Shown one piece after another: positions 33,436 through 35,699 of a stretch of DNA of 35,699 nt. The notes beneath the pieces are model-generated. The model saw only the letters and a list, made by a program, of their open reading frames with translations. It had not been told where the DNA came from and made no database searches. Positions within the stretch are counted from its first letter, which is position 1; every line of letters starts with the position of its first letter. The position numbers were made by a program, and so were the translations under genes. Source of the DNA: Smithella sp. M82 (GTDB lineage: Bacteria > Desulfobacterota > Syntrophia > Syntrophales > Smithellaceae); NCBI GenBank assembly GCA_001683985.1, contig MAEO01000089.1, positions 1 to 35,699 on the forward strand, read 5' to 3'.

Positions 33436-34089
33436 ATGGCTGACGCAAGAATAATTCATCATGACTCGGATGAATTAATCCCGATATCTGCTCTTACGCA
33501 GTATGCATACTGTCCGCGCCGTTGTGCGCTTATCCATATTGAACAGATATGGGAAGAGAATCGGTTCACCGCCGAGGGCCGGATCATGCATGAACATGTG
33601 CATGAGGAAGGCGATGAATCGCGCGGGGATGTGCGAATCGAGCGAGGTGTGGCCTTGCGTTCCTTAAAGCTTGGATTGACCGGCAAAGCGGATGTGGTTG
33701 AGTATCACCGTCAACCTGACGGCTCGTGGCAGGCCTTTCCTGTTGAATATAAAAGAGGCAAGCCCAAGCCTGATGACAGTGATAAAGTTCAACTCTGTGC
33801 GCAGGCAATGTGTCTGGAAGAAATGCTCAATGTTTCTATTCCGGCAGGCGCGCTTTTCTATGGCAAAACCAGAAGGCGTCTTGATGTTGATTTTGATGAA
33901 ACACTACGACAAGAAACACAGTATGTAGCGAAGAAAGCACATGAGTTAATTGAATCGGGGCAAACGCCGAAGCCGGTTTATGCCAAACGTTGTGAAAGTT
34001 GTTCGCTGGTGGCTGAGTGTATGCCTAGAACGATTCAGAAAAAAAGGTCTGTCGAAAGTTATTTGAAACGAATGTTGGATGAAACATGA
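33436..34089 (+). CDS. cas4: Spacer-acquisition nuclease Cas4
   Basis: The 217-residue RecB-type iron-sulfur exonuclease trims prespacers and helps select PAM-matched spacers. Cluster cysteines are Cys26 (YCPRR) and Cys186, Cys189, Cys195 (CESCSLVAEC). Nuclease residues are Asp86 (GKADVVEY), Glu104-Tyr-Lys106 (VEYKRG) and Gln119. All are present. The start is one base after cas7c, and the TGA overlaps the cas1 ATG (ATGA), so cas4 and cas1 are translationally coupled. Confidence 0.96.
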   Translation: MADARIIHHDSDELIPISALTQYAYCPRRCALIHIEQIWEENRFTAEGRIMHEHVHEEGDESRGDVRIERGVALRSLKLGLTGKADVVEYHRQPDGSWQAFPVEYKRGKPKPDDSDKVQLCAQAMCLEEMLNVSIPAGALFYGKTRRRLDVDFDETLRQETQYVAKKAHELIESGQTPKPVYAKRCESCSLVAECMPRTIQKKRSVESYLKRMLDET

Positions 34090-35117
34090 AAAAACTTCTT
34101 AATACTTTATATGTGACCACGCAGGGCGCATATCTTGCCAAAGAGGGTGAGACCGTAGTGGTCAAGATTGATCAGGAAGTTCGTCTGCGTGTGCCGGTGC
34201 ATACGATTGGCGGCATTGTCTGTTTCGGTAATGTATCGTGTAGTCCTTTTCTGATGGGCTTTTGCGGTGAAAGCGGGGTTGGCATAAGTTTTTTGTCGGA
34301 ACATGGTCGTTTTCTGGCGCGTGTGCAGGGTCCGGTTTCCGGTAATGTATTATTACGGCGTGCGCAATATCGGCTTGCTGATGACCAGGAATACTCTACG
34401 CGAATGGCAAAGAATTTTGTAACCGGTAAAATTGCCAATTGCCGGACGATATTGCAACGTGCATTGCGGGATCATTCTGCCAAGATGAATGACGATACTT
34501 TAAGCAGGGGTATAGCTGAACTAAGTAGCTCATTAAAGGCGCTGGAGATGAATCAGCCTCTTGATTCTATTCGCGGTTTGGAAGGAGATGCCGCACATAC
34601 ATATTTCGGCGTTTTTGATAATTTGATTGTTGCGCAAAAGGAAAATTTTATGTTTCAGGAACGCAATCGCCGACCGCCGCTGGATAATGTAAATTGCCTT
34701 TTGTCATTTCTTTATTCGATGCTGGTGCATGATTGCCGTTCTGCGCTGGAAGCTGTCGGACTTGATCCGGCAGTAGGCTTTCTGCATCGTGACAGGCCGG
34801 GTAGGCCCAGTCTGGCGTTGGATTTGATGGAAGAGTTCCGGCCGTTTCTTGCGGATCGTCTGGTCCTTTCGTTGATTAATCTACGGCAGGTGCAGGACAA
34901 GGGATTTAGCAGAACTGAAGCGGGTGCGGTTATGATGAATGATGAAACCAGAAAAACACTGATTGTGGCGTATCAGGAAAGAAAGCAGGATGAAATATAT
35001 CATCCTTTCCTTGATGAAAAAGTAAATATTGGCTTATTGTTTCATGTGCAGGCCATGCTGCTGGCGCGATGTCTGCGCGGAGATATGGATGGTTATCCGC
35101 CGTTTATCTGGAGATAA
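34086..35117 (+). CDS. cas1: CRISPR integrase Cas1 (type I-C)
   Basis: The 343-residue metal-dependent integrase inserts new spacers at the leader end of the array with Cas2. Predicted metal ligands are Glu166 (GLEGDAAHTYF), His234 (GFLHRDRPGR) and acidic residues Asp246/Glu249 (ALDLMEEFRP). The N-terminal beta domain begins KKLLNTLYVTTQGAYLAKEG. It overlaps cas4 by four bases and precedes cas2 by 11. Confidence 0.97.
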   Translation: MKKLLNTLYVTTQGAYLAKEGETVVVKIDQEVRLRVPVHTIGGIVCFGNVSCSPFLMGFCGESGVGISFLSEHGRFLARVQGPVSGNVLLRRAQYRLADDQEYSTRMAKNFVTGKIANCRTILQRALRDHSAKMNDDTLSRGIAELSSSLKALEMNQPLDSIRGLEGDAAHTYFGVFDNLIVAQKENFMFQERNRRPPLDNVNCLLSFLYSMLVHDCRSALEAVGLDPAVGFLHRDRPGRPSLALDLMEEFRPFLADRLVLSLINLRQVQDKGFSRTEAGAVMMNDETRKTLIVAYQERKQDEIYHPFLDEKVNIGLLFHVQAMLLARCLRGDMDGYPPFIWR

Positions 35118-35128
35118 GGAGTGAACTC

Positions 35129-35419
35129 ATGCTTGTTTTGGTCAGTTATGATGTGGCGATGAATGATGAGAGAGGGCCTAAACGTTTGCGGCGGGTCGCC
35201 AAGACTTGTCAGAATTACGGTCAGCGGGTTCAATATTCTGTTTTTGAATGTATTGTTGATCCGGCGCAATGGACTGTTCTGAGGGAACAATTGATTAAGG
35301 AAATTAACCCGGAGGAAGACAGTTTGCGATTTTATTTTCTTGGTTCCAACTGGCGCAGGCGCGTGGAACATATCGGCGCAAAGAAGACGATTGATCAGGA
35401 AGGACCGCTGATTGTTTAG
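35129..35419 (+). CDS. cas2: CRISPR adaptation protein Cas2
   Basis: A 96-residue ferredoxin-fold protein that bridges two Cas1 dimers in the integrase complex. It begins MLVLVSYDVAMNDERGPKRLRRVAK, the typical first strand and helix with the conserved Asp8, and has VQYSVFECIVDPAQW in the middle. I chose ATG 35129 since AAGGAG (35116-35121) lies seven bases upstream; the longer frame from 35069 would overlap cas1. The leader and CRISPR repeat follow. Confidence 0.97.
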   Translation: MLVLVSYDVAMNDERGPKRLRRVAKTCQNYGQRVQYSVFECIVDPAQWTVLREQLIKEINPEEDSLRFYFLGSNWRRRVEHIGAKKTIDQEGPLIV

Positions 35420-35667
35420 CTATTTGGTCATTGTGACTGAAAGCTATAGTCCTGCTTTGCAGGGGGAGAAATTTTTTTAATAAATATGTTCCGCGAACCG
35501 TAAGCAGACAATAATTGTTAATAAGGTTCGCGGATGTAATAACTTATAGAAATATTTGTCTATTTCCAGTTGCTCTTTGAAAATTGAATATAAGAAATAT
35601 TTTAAAAAGCATTAATCGCGGAGAGTTCATAATTATTTTAGTACTTGTAATTAGTTATATTTAAACG
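35420..35667 (+). promoter_or_regulatory. CRISPR leader with a perfect 9-bp stem
   Basis: The ~248-base AT-rich stretch between cas2 and the first repeat should act as the array promoter region and the site where Cas1-Cas2 integrates. It holds CCGCGAACC (35491-35499) paired with GGTTCGCGG (35525-35533). The 25-base loop contains a second palindrome ACAAT-A-ATTGT. The last ~30 bases before the repeat contain TTATTTTAG-TACTTGTAA. I could not pick one promoter with confidence. Confidence 0.7.
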
Positions 35668-35699
35668 GTCGCGCCCCATGCGGGCGCGTGGATTGAAAC
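35668..35699 (+). CRISPR. First CRISPR repeat (type I-C, 32 bp); array continues beyond the window
   Basis: The 32 bases start GTCGCGCCCC and end GTGGATTGAAAC, the standard type I-C repeat, with the hairpin GCGCCC-CATGC-GGGCGC and a GATTGAAAC end. Only the first repeat is inside the window, so no spacer can be read. The leader and cas2 directly upstream show that transcription runs to the right. Confidence 0.95.

Overview
The window looks like the chromosome of a strict anaerobe, probably a Desulfobacterota/Deltaproteobacteria member near Syntrophus or Smithella. This is an inference from gene content: a flavodiiron protein, rubredoxin and rubrerythrin for O2/peroxide defence, a remnant of an F420-hydrogenase-type ferredoxin protein, a ferredoxin-type DUF362 protein, a sigma-54-driven acyl-CoA synthetase, an outer-membrane MipA/OmpV protein (so a Gram-negative), moderate-to-low GC, and many short palindromic repeats. 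No rRNA gene is present to confirm it.

Layout. 1-600: repeats and a minus-strand tRNA-Asn with its own promoter and terminator. 601-4220: a truncated FrhB-like fragment facing a minus-strand tail-specific protease, then a minus-strand radical SAM gene. 4456-6576: flavodiiron protein, rubredoxin and rubrerythrin. 6690-13337: MipA/OmpV, a small membrane protein, mutS and recQ. The mutS-recQ junction is scarred: the mutS 3' end is present three times, with a LexA-type HTH gene and a truncated partner between two of the copies. 13338-13852: palindromic repeats, one split by a small inverted-repeat element. 13853-20232: an exported SagB-type nitroreductase, then fructose-1,6-bisphosphatase, class II aldolase, a zinc alcohol dehydrogenase, NAD(P)HX repair enzyme and HU. 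20233-22442: a sigma-54 promoter and an acyl-CoA synthetase. 22518-24564: minus-strand polyprenyl diphosphate synthase and DUF362 protein.

24705-27540 is a graveyard: a DUF748 3' fragment, a WYL-type regulator split by a ~204-bp repeat insertion and twice deleted inside, and a decayed AbiEi/AbiEii cassette, all among hairpin repeats. Several gene breakpoints touch these repeats.

27577-35699 is a complete type I-C CRISPR-Cas locus in the order cas3-cas5c-cas8c-cas7c-cas4-cas1-cas2, followed by a ~250-bp leader and the first 32-bp repeat, where the window ends. Cas3 is the helicase-nuclease. Cas5c, Cas8c, Cas7c and an internally translated Cas11c form Cascade, with Cas5c processing crRNA. Cas4-Cas1-Cas2 acquire spacers. 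The Cas11c start is unusually clear: an AAAGGAGG Shine-Dalgarno and an in-frame ATG lie inside cas8c. The leader holds a 9-bp perfect stem enclosing a second palindrome. I found no wholly new enzymatic system. The least expected signals are the triplicated mutS tail, the CRISPR leader structure, the repeat-linked gene decay, and a sigma-54 promoter with an upstream palindrome that resembles the end of the CRISPR leader.
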